Shown: one piece after another, positions 55,509-64,000 of the stretch
How positions within the stretch are numbered: position 1 is the first letter of the stretch
Layout of the letters: each line of letters begins with the position of its first letter
NCBI GenBank assembly: GCA_021432605.1
Contig: MU271146.1
Coordinates: forward strand, 62,001-126,000
Source: Coniochaeta sp. PMI_546
Taxonomy: Eukaryota; Ascomycota; Sordariomycetes; Coniochaetales; Coniochaetaceae
Direction of reading: 5' to 3'
DNA: 64,000 nucleotides
Made by a program: the position numbers and the translations under genes
The notes under the pieces: generated by a model
Databases searched by the model: none
The model's input: only the letters and a program-made list of their open reading frames with translations
What the model was told of the DNA's origin: nothing

Positions 55509-57198
55509 CTCGACGAGTATGCAGCTCGAATGCCTTGGGAAGCATACTTGTGAGAGAGAGGAAAACAGACAGCGTGAACTTCCAAGCTGGTCAACGATCA
55601 TATAAGAGGTGGCTCTGCACCGGGCAGCTCCATATCGCTAGACAGGAAAGCGCATGCTCAAACGCAGGGGGCCGCGACTCTGCTACCAACATTGCAGGCC
55701 ATAGCAACGTCGCCGGCCGCAGTCCGGGGTAGATACGTCGATCGTCGGCTAAATCTAGAACGGATGCAGTACGGACGACAGTGGTTCGCAGTGTAAGCGC
55801 CGGCATCCGCGCCTCCAGGTCGCTAGCCGGTCATGGCAATCATAATTCTGATCTTCAAGCCTGGCCGGCCCACAGTGAAAGGCACCGAGTTGCCATGACA
55901 TTGTCGAAGAATATCAACACTTGTTGATGGCTGCTATCACGGCTTCGGCGACGGTGTCTTGAGGTCGCTGTGCCGCCCATTGTGAAACTACTCGAGCCCC
56001 AAGAGCATGTCTGTGCGACGACTTTGACATGCCCAATCTTTGCAAGATGTCAACTCGATAACGTGGGACGATAAAGTTTCTGAGGCGCGTTGAGAGATCT
56101 AAGATCAGATCCTTCGGCGACAATTCGAGCAATGCCAATGGCTGAGCGAGATGCGATCCTATGATGTAGGGGTCAGTACCATAGTATGCGGGAGCCAATT
56201 AATGCCACACACTTTGTTCTGTGGGTCTGCGGCGCGGTTAGGGAGTCAAGCGGCCTGGGGACTTGAGTATGATTTGCGTCGCTAACAGTTCGCCGCTTGA
56301 GATTAATGACGTTCTGTTAGTGTTACGAATCACGTCGTTTGACGCTGAAGTTCTGTTTCAGCGACAAACGGCGCTTATTTTAAGATAAGGTATCGTACCG
56401 TTTACGAGACGATTTCGACGGAACAGCCCGGGAAATTCAGATATTCAGAGCGGATTTCGAGCTCTGTGAAGTGTATTTAAGCTTATCAAGTCCATGGCTG
56501 TTGGCCCTGTTCTCGTCATCAAGATCTTTCCCCAGGGAGGCGATGCAGGCCTAAAGAAGCCGGCCCAGATCGAAGGAAAGTTGGGACTGCTGCCAACAGA
56601 CTCGGTTATCACTGCGTTGATCTTTTGATATCGCCTGTACTCCACGTGTCTGCTATGTTGACACTGGCAAGTGGAACACCGCCCTCCAACCATGGCGCCC
56701 ATCCACGTCAAGAATTATTAGCTTCGTTATCGATGCTGGTATGTGACTTCAGCTCACCCAGTAACGCGGCGAATATCTACGATCGGATGGCGCTGAGCAT
56801 AACAGATCACACCAGACTTGGAGAACAGGGAGGTCTTCAGTGGCTCCCCATACGGCCCAATCGTCTCTGTGCGGGTTTGTGTGGTCTTGGACTATACTGA
56901 GTATCTTTCCAGATGTGGCTTCGGCGGTGCTATTACTGCTTACAATTGCAGGGCTGGCCCTGAAAGGATGTTGCTCTATGGTACGTATCTGACATCGCGG
57001 TGCTGCTGCACCATGTTATTCTTCAATGACGGGGCATTGTGCAGCGACTTCAAGCGAGCGGTAGATCCGACAACCATCAGAAGGACTGCGCAGCGTGGAG
57101 GCCGAGTGGAGAGGAGAGGTCAAGAGTCTCATGCATCACATATCCCATGATTAATCATTACGAGTCTCCAACCTCGATCTCCTACAACTACCGACACC
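55509..57198. other. Gene-free stretch with palindromic patch
   Basis: About 1.7 kb upstream of the DUF3433 gene and downstream of the phosphatase gene. A minus-strand frame of 94 codons at 55914-56198 has no recognised domain. The patch around 56280-56430 is rich in inverted repeats (see below). Confidence 0.5.
56334..56373. repeat. Strong imperfect palindrome (hairpin)
   Basis: CGTTTGACGCTGAA (56336-56349) and TTCAGCGACAAACG (56357-56370) are inverted copies with one mismatch, around a 7-base loop (GTTCTGT). Flanking bases extend the pairing by a wobble and two pairs. The next 60 bases contain further small palindromes (GGTATCGTACC). It could be a relic of a small inverted-repeat transposon or an RNA hairpin; no target-site duplication was settled. 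Confidence 0.75.
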
Positions 57199-59476
57199 CT
57201 ACTTCGAGCAGCTAACAGTCTTGTTCGTCCCGTGTCCCAGGCCCAGACACTCGGCAATCTTGTAGAACACATCGATATTACTGTACGTGCCCCCAAACGT
57301 CGCCTGGCACGGACCAAGGGCATAGACCGGCACGTCGGTGAGCGAATGCACGCCCTGGCTCTCGCTCGTGGGGAGGGTGCCGTTCACCACGAACCCGCCC
57401 GGGTTGTCAGCCGGGTTGACGTAGTAGTCGTCGCTGGCCCCGCCGGAGGCCGTGGCGGGGGTCCTGGGCCCGTCCTTCTTGACGCGGTAGTTCTCGCGGT
57501 GGTCCGGGTTCGCGCCCAAGCCGGCGGCGATGACGTACCGCGGGTCCCAGTTGAGCGGGAAGTTGGCGCCCGTGCCGTAGCTCACGCCGGGGACCTCGAT
57601 GGTGTACTGGGAGAGGCCCGAGTTGGCGTACGTGCCGACCGCGGCGCGCTTCTTGCGGTCGGTGGTCTGGGCGGCCAGGTACTGCGTGTCGGCGTTGCCG
57701 AAAACGTCGAAGCCGTGGCCGTGGTCGGCTGTCACGATGATCAGGGTGTTGTCGAGCTCGCCGAGGGCCCTCAGCTTGGCGATGGTGGCCTGGACGGTGT
57801 CGTCGAGCTCGAGCAGGTCGCCGAGGGCGCGGTCGTAGTCGAGCACGTGCATCTGCTTGTCGATCGAGGCGGCCTCGGACATGAGGAAGAAGCCCTTGTC
57901 GCCGCCGCGCTTGTGCAGGATGTCGATCGCCTTGAGGGTCATCTCCTTGAGGCCGGGAAGGTCGGTCGCGGCCGACTTGTTGCCGGCTGGATCGTTGGTC
58001 GCGGTCTTGAGGTTGTCCGGGAAGACGTTGCGGTCCAGCCAGACGGGGAGGTTCGACTTGCAGAAGACACCGAGCGCCTTTGAGGAGTTGGAGACCTTTG
58101 CGAGGGATGTCTTGTTCAGGCTGACCGTGTAGCCCTCTTTTGCGAACGCGGCGTAGTAGTCCTTGCCCTGGTACGACGTCGCGCCGGGGAGGAACTGCTC
58201 GGCGCCACCGCCAAAGTAGGCATCCGGACCCCCGTGGTTTGTCCAAGAGTAGTTGGTAACGCCGTGCAGTGCTTGGTCTATCAGCGGTCCGTAGGCATAG
58301 CGACTGCGGGTGTGGGCGGTAAGTGCGATGGGAGTGGCGTCGGCGAGGAAGGCAGTTGAAACGGCACCCCATGCCGAGCCCTGTTCGTAGTGTCAGTTCC
58401 ATTGCTCCGTGGCTGTGTGAGGGTCATCCATACCCAGATACGCTTCAAAAGCTCAACAATGGTCTCGACCTTTGGGTCATCGTAGAGATCGGGAGACGAG
58501 TCGGCGTACACGCTGAGTCGAATAGTCAGCAAATAGAACAATAACTTCCATTTTCCAAGGTATGGAACCCACTCACCCCATGGCATTGACGGTGCTCTTG
58601 TGACCAGAGTACAGAGCAGACGCCGAGTTGGCGCTGTCGGTGATGAAGCTGTCGATGGAGTGAGACTAATGCTTGTCAGTCAAGGGCACAAGAGCCGTGT
58701 TGCTAGATCCCGGATCCTACCATCTGATGGCCAATGACAGGGAACTTGTCGAGCTGCAGCAGGCTCTGGTATTTTCCGTTGACCATCTTGTGACCGAGCA
58801 GCCGAGCAGCGGTGATCATGTTTGTAGTCATGCCATCACCTACATGATCGTTAGAGCTGTCGCAGCTTCGCCCTCCCTTGATTGCAACGAGAGCTTACCG
58901 ATGAATAGGATGACATTCTTCGCCTTCTTAGCGGTGGCCAGAGGACGTACAGTCCACGTCGCTTTAGTGACTTTGGTGCCATTGTACGCAGACAGGGTGA
59001 CCACATAGTTGCCTGGCTCGTACAGAGCAACACGGCGGTAGATCTTGGAGGCGACGTTGACGACCGAGGCATTCTTCGCATCCTGAGCGAACAGATCCTC
59101 GTACCAGGAGAACGTCCATTTCTCGAGGGCAGGTTCAGACGTGTTGAAGAAGGCTGTCAGGCTCTTCGCCGCGCCTCCCTCCTTGGCGATGGTTACATTG
59201 AACTTCTCGTCGGGCACGCCTCTGTTATAAGCCTCGGAGCCATTCTTCGGGGCGTGAACCTCGAAGCGGATGTCAAACTGCTGGCCGGGCAGGAAATCTG
59301 GCGAATATTAGACCAAGGCACTACAGAGATTGGACCAATTGGACCGTATTACCTTGTTGGTCCGGAGGCAGGATACAACCAAGATCTGGACAGGTCCCTA
59401 GTCTTTGGAAGGTCTGCGCAGACACAGCTGAAAAGGCTGCTGCCAGGATGGCAAGACTACTGAGCTTGGGGAGCAT
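57199..59476 (-). CDS. Secreted alkaline phosphatase with N-terminal accessory domain
   Basis: Six exons: 59476-59353, 59297-58899, 58839-58721, 58665-58577, 58512-58434 and 58380-57199. Together they give 663 aa, and all five introns (53-64 nt) keep frame. A signal peptide (LPKLSSLAILAAAFSAVSA) starts it. Residues about 45-170 form an extra beta-rich, probably Ig-like domain (QQFDIRFEVHAPKNG to YVVTLSAYNGTKVTKATW). The alkaline phosphatase domain follows: metal-binding VILFIGDGM, nucleophile Ser in FITDSANSAS, metal ligands in FFLMSEAASIDKQMH, and the IIVTADHGHGFDVFG block. It releases phosphate from monoesters outside the cell or in the vacuole/secretory path. The C-terminal part has N-glycosylation sites and ends TNKTVSCSK with no obvious GPI signal. 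Phosphate-starvation control would be usual but was not read from the promoter. Confidence 0.92.
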
Positions 59477-60813
59477 TTTGTTGATCCTGCTCGACCGGCA
59501 CGCTCAATTGGTGGTGTTCGATAGCTTGGTAGGACCGGTAAAGAAGTTCAGGATAGCTTTGCCAGCACCATGGGTACCTGGACTGCTATATAGCCGGGGA
59601 GGCCGCGAGCTTTGACCCAGGTCCATAGTTCCAAGTTCCCAGGTTTGTGATCGTCCGCATGGCAGTGTAGGATCGAATGCCCGTCTTCACGCCAGCTCGG
59701 CACGAATACGTCAGGATCTGAAAGTGAACCAGGGCGGAAGCTCGCCGATGCGTGTTGAGCTAGCCATCGGAGAGGGCGCCCATTGGTCGAACGAGAGCCT
59801 TGCTCGACCGAGTGCAACGAAGAGCAGACAACATTGGACGGCGAGACTGCTAGTTCCAAGCCGGTGGATGGATGATGAGCTCTGCGGGAAGCTCCTGGAC
59901 GCACGTGTATCACCGGCGATGGACCATCTCGCTGAGCTTGTAAGTATGGCTTGAGTCGACTAGTCGAGGCTGGAGGTCTTGGCGATGACCCGATGAAGCA
60001 GGTCGCCTGCTTTTCCAGTGCCCAAGCGGCGAGGTCCTCCACGTTCTCTTCCCAAAGTCCAGCGATATTCAAGCCAAGAGTCCGTCTTGGCGCTGCAGGC
60101 CGAGCTATTTATCTTCGATGGAAGGTTCAGTGTTGAGGGAAGGTTTGAGGCCAAGAGATCGGGGCCGTTGAAAACGTGATGCCAATGTGCAGTCTCATTG
60201 GCGGACACGAGACATGTGTTATATCCATGTTACATGGTGCCTCGCAGGTTCATTATCTTAAGCTTGAACTGCTTTCCTGCAACACAGACTCGTTTGAAAT
60301 TGCACGATATATACATCGAGTCGAGACATCACTCTGCCCACGTTGTCTTTTGGTCGCAACTCTTCAAAATTTGGAAGATGGCGCTACCTCTGGGTTAAGG
60401 CTCGACCTCTGCACAGTTGGGAGACACCAATTGACGAGGAGTTACAGCTCGGGTTCTCAAAATTCAGACTTGGTGCAATCAATTCGAGATTCAATAGAAG
60501 AAGCTAGAGTCTCAAGTAGATCAGTACAATATAACATTCTTCAGTCTGTCTTTGTTTACTGACGATGATCGAACTTGCTCCACGATCGTGCCTTCCAAGT
60601 TCCTGCAATGGCGGTTATGTACATCGTAGTTGCTGCAAGGGGACCAGGGACTGAGGGACCAGGGTCCCCACTCTTACGGCTTCAGGGTCCACCGCTTTCA
60701 TTTCTCTCAATTTCATTTCATTGAACTTGGTACGACGTCATTTTCACGACTAAGACGCAGAGGGCAGCCTTACACCTACGTAGGCTTATTACAGCACGAG
60801 CTGCTATGAAACC
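59477..60813. other. Divergent upstream region of phosphatase and YIH1
   Basis: About 1.3 kb between divergent genes. A small inverted repeat GGGGACC ... GGTCCCC with internal GGGACCAGGG copies lies at 60639-60669. No gene seen. Confidence 0.4.
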
Positions 60814-61674
60814 ATGCCCCTATCAGAAGAACTGAACGACGAGGTCGAAGCCATAAACTCCATATACGGTCCCGGAACCCTGTCCGAGTCGAGCGATGAC
60901 CCGACCATATTCATCCTCACCCTTCCTGAGGAGACTGTCTCTCTTCGTCTCCAGTTCTCGCCGTCGTACCCAGGCGAACCGCCGTCCGTACTGGGGACCC
61001 ACAGTGTCGGAGAGCACGGCAAGCGCGGTGCTGCGGCCCGGGACCTGGAGCTGTTCCGGCAAGCCGTGGCTGCCGTGTACGAGCCGGGCCAGGTATGCCT
61101 CTTCGACGCGATTGAGAAGCTCAAGGAGCTCCTGGAGTCAGCTGCGGAAGACGAAGGTACACACGCGGCCCCGACACGTGAGGAGACCGGATATCCTGAG
61201 GCTGACTCGGCCGCTGACAAGGTACCTACCACGGCCGCCTCTTCGATGCCGGAACCCCCGTGGGTGCTGTCGGATCCCGTAGTAGAGATGAGATCCACCT
61301 TCGTCGCGCGCTGCGCGGTAGTCACCTCGCCAGAACAAGCGTTTCAGAACGTCCAGCACCTCCTGGCTACGGACAAGAAAGTGCGCACGGCGACGCACAA
61401 CATCACGGCCTGGCGCATCCGGGGACCCAACGGCACGTCCTTCCAAGACTGTGACGACGACGGCGAGACGGCTGCCGGGGGCCGGCTGCTGCACCTCATG
61501 CAGCTGATGGATCTCTGGGATGCCATGGTCGTCGTCACGCGCTGGTACGGCGGCCAGAAACTCGGCCCGCGCCGGTTTGCAGTCATCAACATGGTTGCTC
61601 GAGACGCCTTTGTGAAAGCCGGACTCGTGGCCGAGACACCGGCTACGAAAAAGAAGGGACATGGGAAGACTTGA
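60814..61674 (+). CDS. yih1: Yih1/IMPACT homologue (RWD plus UPF0029 domain)
   Basis: Intronless, 286 aa. An N-terminal RWD domain (about residues 5-110) opens LNDEVEAINSIYGPGTL and contains the LQFSPSYPGEPPSVL turn. An acidic, low-complexity linker follows. The C-terminal ancient IMPACT/UPF0029 domain (about 150-265) has ATHNITAWRI, CDDDGETAAGGRLL and the signature VVVTRWYGGQKLGPRRFAVI. In yeast and mammals this protein binds Gcn1 through its RWD part and so keeps Gcn2 from being activated, linking actin and growth to amino-acid-starvation control of translation. Cytosolic. Start codon in CACCATGCC-like context (GAAACCATGCC). It lies tail-to-tail with a CASTOR-like gene. Confidence 0.94.
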   Translation: MPLSEELNDEVEAINSIYGPGTLSESSDDPTIFILTLPEETVSLRLQFSPSYPGEPPSVLGTHSVGEHGKRGAAARDLELFRQAVAAVYEPGQVCLFDAIEKLKELLESAAEDEGTHAAPTREETGYPEADSAADKVPTTAASSMPEPPWVLSDPVVEMRSTFVARCAVVTSPEQAFQNVQHLLATDKKVRTATHNITAWRIRGPNGTSFQDCDDDGETAAGGRLLHLMQLMDLWDAMVVVTRWYGGQKLGPRRFAVINMVARDAFVKAGLVAETPATKKKGHGKT

Positions 61675-62104
61675 GTTCAACTTCTGAGTTCATGTTTTCT
61701 CGACTGCTTGCTACTCGCTTTTTAAAGACAGGGGGGTTTCCGCCTCGAATACCAGCACTGACATGTTGCGCCTTTCCAACGCGCATTGCGAACTAACACA
61801 CTCCCCCAGAGGACCCGGAAGAGCCCTTACTCCTCCATAAGACGTTGAATCAGGTGTCTAAAAATAAAGATACCTTTGCAAAACGCCAGCTGGTACTCCG
61901 ACAACTTTTTTTAATTGACACAAGACCTGCCACAATGCTTCGCAACCACACCAGTTTTTGTTCTTCGCTGGAAAAGGGACATAAGTTCTGAGCGGAGATG
62001 GCTGTCTCAATGACAGGCCTTCGTCTCCTGACCCCCCACAAAGAGAAAGGGTCAAGCCGACGGATTTTCTATGCATATAACCCTCCGTGAAATCCTCAGA
62101 GTTA
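61675..62104. other. Intergenic between convergent genes
   Basis: 430 bases of joined 3' regions between YIH1 and the ACT-domain gene. Nothing specific seen. Confidence 0.4.
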
Positions 62105-63354
62105 CTACTCCTCCTTGACCAAAAGCGGCCTCAGGATCTCCAACGCCCGCCTGCTCTGCTCAGCGCTCAATATCACCGCCCCGGCCCTGGCGGTGGACAG
62201 GTAGCTCAGCTCCGCGCTCTCGCCGATCTGCATCTCCTGCACCAGCCGGCCGGCCACGCCGGACACTATCCCCGTAGCCTCGAAGGGCAGGCTGACCAGG
62301 TCCAGGAAGATGGGCACCAGGTTGCCCTCGGTGTCGCCGACCAGCGAGTCGCCGAAGATGGGCAGCAAGGCCTTGTCGAGCAGCAGCGAGGGGGCGTCGT
62401 CCTGCGCCAGGGTGATGGACAGGAACCTCGGCCGCGACACCAGGGCCGAGACCAGGCCGGCGTACAGCTTGGTGTCCACCGTGTCCACCCAGCTGGGCGT
62501 GTGGGCCCCGTTGCCCGTCTGCGTGCGCGTCAGGGACGGCCGGGTGGCGTAGCCGCCGCCGAAGCCGGAGGGGGGCTTCTCGCGGCCCGAACACTGGATC
62601 AGCTGCAGGTCCGGGATGATGTAGGGCACCACGTCGCGCTTCTTGAGGGTCTCGAAGGTGCGGACCTGCAGCTCCGCCACGTTGGTCGGGGGAGGGGTGG
62701 AGGGTGGCGGGTCGCTGTGGTTGCTGCTCGTGCTCGGGCCGCGGTGGTGGTGGCTTAGGGGGCCCGGGGACCGGAAGCTGGACTCGTCCTCGGAAAAGAC
62801 GAAGCCGCGGGCCAGCAGGGCGGTGACGACCGACTGCCGGTCTTTGGTCGGGACCAGGATGAAGTCGGAGTAGTAGGTCGTGATGAAGAAGATGGGCACC
62901 CCGGCCAGGGCCAAGGGGGAGGTGAGGTCGACTACGCGCGAGCCGGCGTCCATGCCGGCCGAGATGACGGAGAAGACGGCGTAGGAGTCTTTGGAGGTGG
63001 AGACTCTGCGGGCGGCATCTTTGGGGAGGGAGGCGATGGCAGGGTTGAATAGGGAGGTGGCGAGGGAGGTGTGGCAGACTATGGAGACCTCGATTGGGGT
63101 GATGGAGATGTTGAGGAAGCCCTGGTGGGAGTCGAGGCTCAGGCTGCGAAGGTCGGAGTTGAGGCTGGAGACTTGAGACTGGGGGAGGAGCGTCTGCAAT
63201 ATTGGTTGGAGGAATGTCGTGTAGAGGTTCAGGGGGATGTGGATGAGGGCGAAGGTCCCGTCCTGGGTTGGTGGGTGTATGTTAGCTTGGGAGGTGGTGT
63301 TTGGGGGTTTATCTTTGGGGTGTCACTCACAAGGAAGGATATCTGGGCGTTCAT
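62105..63354 (-). CDS. CASTOR-like ACT-domain protein
   Basis: Exons 63354-63331 (only 8 codons) and 63262-62105 (68-nt intron, phase 0) give 393 aa. The first exon MNAQISFL joins to DGTFALIHIPLNLYTTFLQP, giving the strand that opens the fold. An ACT domain is recognisable at about residues 90-175: SYAVFSVISAG, then PLALAGVPIFFITTYYSDFI and LVPTKDRQSVVTALLARGFV. That stretch is the hallmark of CASTOR/GATSL proteins, which in animals bind arginine and hold back GATOR2, an activator of TORC1. A Ser/Pro/His-rich insertion (about 180-205) precedes a second half with LVSLPFEATGIVSGVAGRL, consistent with another ACT module. That fungal members sense an amino acid is inference. Confidence 0.8.
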
Positions 63355-64000
63355 GATGCCTGGGTGCTCGTGGGACGAGAGGTCGCCCCTCTAGTGCAAT
63401 CTCGTTGTCGGCATTACCCCTCGGATTTTTGTCAAGTGTGGCCTTTCGCGAATCAGATGAGTGCTTGCCAGTATAGAAAGCCGGTCCCGATTCGTAGATT
63501 GAAGTTTATAGTTGAGGCTGTCTAGAAACTGCCTTGACAATGAGGCAGATCCTGAGCGAAAGGTCCAAGGATAAGTGGGAATGCAGATGTATAAATAAGG
63601 TTAGGGACCCTGATCCCGGAGACCAGTCTAAGTCGCTAGTGAGCTGATGGCTTATGGGTTGGGTGCCGTATCTCCTTTTGCACCCATGGGCACACAGCTC
63701 AGACCGGTGTGCGGCCCCCTACACAGAGCGGAGTGTATGGACCAGGGCGGAGCAGAAAGGAGACTTGAGGTGCCGACGGTTTAGGAGTGAAGGTGTTTAG
63801 AAGTGATCATCATGTCATGGTTGGCGTGTGGGGCGCGCTATCGACACGAGTGAGATAGCCTGGCCTTGGGGGGGGACAGGAATAGAGAAGAATACTAGCG
63901 TGGGATGATGATGAGAGTGATGGATGCGACAGCCTTGATTCTTGATTTATGTTCCCTGAATTGTTGCTCTCAGCAGTTCAGGTCTATTATCAGGTCTCAC
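63355..64000. other. Right edge, no gene
   Basis: Upstream of the ACT-domain gene. A plus-strand TATAAATA at about 63590 and an 8-G run near 63869 are visible, but no coding region starts before the window ends. Confidence 0.4.

Noticed and set aside
55914-56198. 94-codon minus-strand frame
   Set aside because: Looks mildly protein-like but matches no family and has no clear upstream exon.
1-64000. tRNA genes, rRNA and CRISPR arrays
   Set aside because: No B-box with a matching cloverleaf, no rRNA sequence and no regularly spaced repeats were found by eye; CRISPR is not expected in a fungal nuclear genome.

Overview
The window is nuclear DNA of a filamentous ascomycete (Pezizomycotina, most likely a Sordariomycete). 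Coding and non-coding stretches are of moderate GC. Genes carry short 48-96 nt GT-AG introns. Recognisable proteins include Tra1, the APC/C subunit Cdc16/Cut9, Yih1, a Con-6 family conidiation protein, an AA11 lytic polysaccharide monooxygenase and a fungal rvt reverse-transcriptase-related gene. Twenty protein-coding genes can be supported, plus one decayed aldehyde dehydrogenase. No tRNA, rRNA, CRISPR array or intact transposon was seen. Splice sites were chosen by eye from consensus sites, reading phase and protein continuity.

Left part (1-24 kb) is metabolic and accessory. Three same-strand genes come first: an alpha/beta hydrolase, a 3-ketosteroid-dehydrogenase-like flavoprotein and a secreted amidase. 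A single-pass membrane protein with a Cys-containing ectodomain follows, then on the minus strand an Och1-like GT32 glycosyltransferase and an unrecognised protein with a CxxC-CxxC zinc-ribbon-like segment. After a 2.6 kb gene-poor gap come a SET protein with a C-terminal MYND finger, a Con-6 gene and a flavin-containing monooxygenase. Next to the monooxygenase lies an aldehyde dehydrogenase remnant with about three frame breaks. The notable gene here is an intact 861-aa rvt gene at 21721-24306: a cellular reverse-transcriptase-related protein, not a retroelement.

Middle part (25-45 kb) is core housekeeping: Cdc16/Cut9, divergent from rvt across a 1.2 kb shared upstream region with short tandem repeats; a small hydrophobic protein; acetoacetyl-CoA synthetase; and the giant Tra1 gene (about 11.9 kb, about 3,908 aa, three exons), scaffold of SAGA and NuA4.

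Right part (45-64 kb) holds an AA11 LPMO with a C-terminal X278-like module, a 3.2 kb gene-free stretch, an AIG2-like gamma-glutamylcyclotransferase whose model needs an 8-nt microexon, a 1,259-aa double DUF3433 membrane protein and a secreted alkaline phosphatase with an extra N-terminal domain. It ends with a tail-to-tail pair linked to amino-acid sensing: a Yih1/IMPACT homologue (Gcn2 pathway) and a CASTOR-like ACT-domain protein (by analogy TORC1 arginine sensing). Between 55.5 and 57.2 kb lies an unexplained, strong imperfect palindrome.
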